Origin: Sulfurimonas sp. | Lineage (GTDB): Bacteria; Campylobacterota; Campylobacteria; Campylobacterales; Sulfurimonadaceae | DNA: 5,545 nucleotides | Assembly (NCBI GenBank): GCA_030646745.1 | Contig: JAUSKV010000237.1 | Span: 1 to 5,545 of the forward strand | Direction of reading: 5' to 3' | In this document: in pieces, positions 4,885-5,545 of the stretch | Layout of the letters: every line of letters begins with the position of its first letter | Position numbering within the stretch: the first letter of the stretch is position 1 | Position numbers and translations under genes: made by a program | The notes under the pieces: generated by a model | Database searches by the model: none | The model's input: the letters and a program-made list of their open reading frames with translations, nothing else | Told to the model about the DNA's origin: nothing

Positions 4885-5545
4885 CTCTCTTTAAGCAGAT
4901 AGCCCTTATGCTATCTATATTTTTACTCATCATTTTAGGAACTGTTTTTACACTTAATTTTAAGAGTGCCAACACTTCTGTTCAGGAGAGGCTTTATGAG
5001 GATGCTAAAAATACGGCAACTTCTCTTAGTCTTTCTCTTGGAACTGCCGCAGGTGATATATCAGTTATGTCCACGATGATAAATGCTAACTTCGATAGCG
5101 GCAACTATCTCTACATTTCACTTGTGGATGTTGATAATGTAATTTTGTATGAGAGAAAATCAGAAAATCAGCGGATAACAGTACCTGAATGGTTCTTAAA
5201 AGTGGTGAAGATTCATGCACCGGTCGCATCCGCAAATGTTTCAGCCGGTTGGAATCAGGTTGGCATTCTCAATGTTCAGAGTGATGTCGGTTACGCTTAC
5301 AAACAGTTATATACAATTTTAATGAGTCTTCTTCTGTCTTTTAGCATCATAGCAATTATTGCACTTACGATTTTAAACCTGATACTTGTAGCAATACTGA
5401 AGCCGCTCAAAGAGGTGCAGAGACAGGCAGAAGCAGTTGGAAGAAATGAATTTATCATACAAAAAAGTATTCCCAATACAAAAGAGTTCAAAGATGTTGT
5501 TCTTGGCATGAACAATATGGTTTCAAAAGTAAAAGCGATGTTTGA
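4881..5545 (+). CDS. lapD: LapD-like cyclic-di-GMP receptor, N-terminal part (3'-truncated by window edge)
   Basis: The frame runs open to the end of the window, giving 221 residues. Residues ~7-25 are the first membrane helix. Residues ~26-143 are a periplasmic LapD/MoxY N-terminal domain, with ANTSVQERLYEDAKNTATSLSLSL at its start (residues 30-53). Residues ~146-172 are the second membrane helix, and ~173-221 begin a HAMP domain (LKPLKEVQRQAEAVG). W124, in a SAGW motif, matches the tryptophan of Pseudomonas LapD (W125) used to hold LapG in the periplasm. In the family, degenerate GGDEF and EAL domains follow; the EAL domain binds cyclic-di-GMP and makes the periplasmic domain sequester LapG. 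Those domains are beyond the window, so their degeneracy or activity cannot be judged. AAAGGA at 4868-4873 gives a ribosome site seven bases before the ATG, and the ATGA overlap with lapG predicts coupled translation. Confidence 0.88.
   Translation, partial: MTLFKQIALMLSIFLLIILGTVFTLNFKSANTSVQERLYEDAKNTATSLSLSLGTAAGDISVMSTMINANFDSGNYLYISLVDVDNVILYERKSENQRITVPEWFLKVVKIHAPVASANVSAGWNQVGILNVQSDVGYAYKQLYTILMSLLLSFSIIAIIALTILNLILVAILKPLKEVQRQAEAVGRNEFIIQKSIPNTKEFKDVVLGMNNMVSKVKAMF

Overview
The window is AT-rich DNA with compact, mostly co-oriented genes. It looks like a free-living member of the Campylobacterota (epsilonproteobacteria), of a Sulfurimonas/Sulfurovum/Arcobacter type. The reasons are the split PAS + membrane-hairpin chemoreceptor pair (a CetB/CetA-like arrangement), a CZB-domain receptor, extended -10 promoters without a clear -35, and the general protein style. 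This assignment is inferred from sequence style and was not tested by a database search.

Layout, all genes on the + strand: (1) 1-315, C-terminal end of a dGTPase-type HD phosphohydrolase. (2) 404-889 and 861-2297, an overlapping pair encoding a soluble Aer-like PAS protein and a chemoreceptor with a membrane hairpin, HAMP-like segments, a signalling tip and a C-terminal zinc-binding CZB domain. (3) 2298-2513, a 216-base gap with an 11-bp dyad around a Fur-box-like sequence, TATAAT boxes and a strong stem-loop, possibly marking a small RNA. (4) 2514-4022, a cobalamin-binding-type radical SAM protein of the DUF4080 kind. (5) 4023-4242, a gap filled almost entirely by two imperfect tandem copies of a ~101-bp palindrome-rich repeat. 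(6) 4243-4884 and 4881-5545, a LapG-like periplasmic cysteine protease and the N-terminal 221 residues of its LapD-like receptor, coupled by an ATGA overlap.

Two modules are functionally readable. The PAS/chemoreceptor pair looks like an E. coli Aer protein split into two co-translated genes, and probably reports internal redox/energy state and zinc-related signals to CheA/CheW. The lapG-lapD pair is the classic inside-out switch in which cyclic-di-GMP sensed by LapD in the cytoplasm controls LapG proteolysis of a surface adhesin. The adhesin and its type I exporter are not in this window. The radical SAM gene and lapG both appear to start at, or within a base or so of, the predicted transcription start, so both may be leaderless mRNAs. 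The most unusual non-coding material is the tandem repeat, whose third hairpin loop is inverted between copies, and the possible C-rich small RNA at about 2391-2497.
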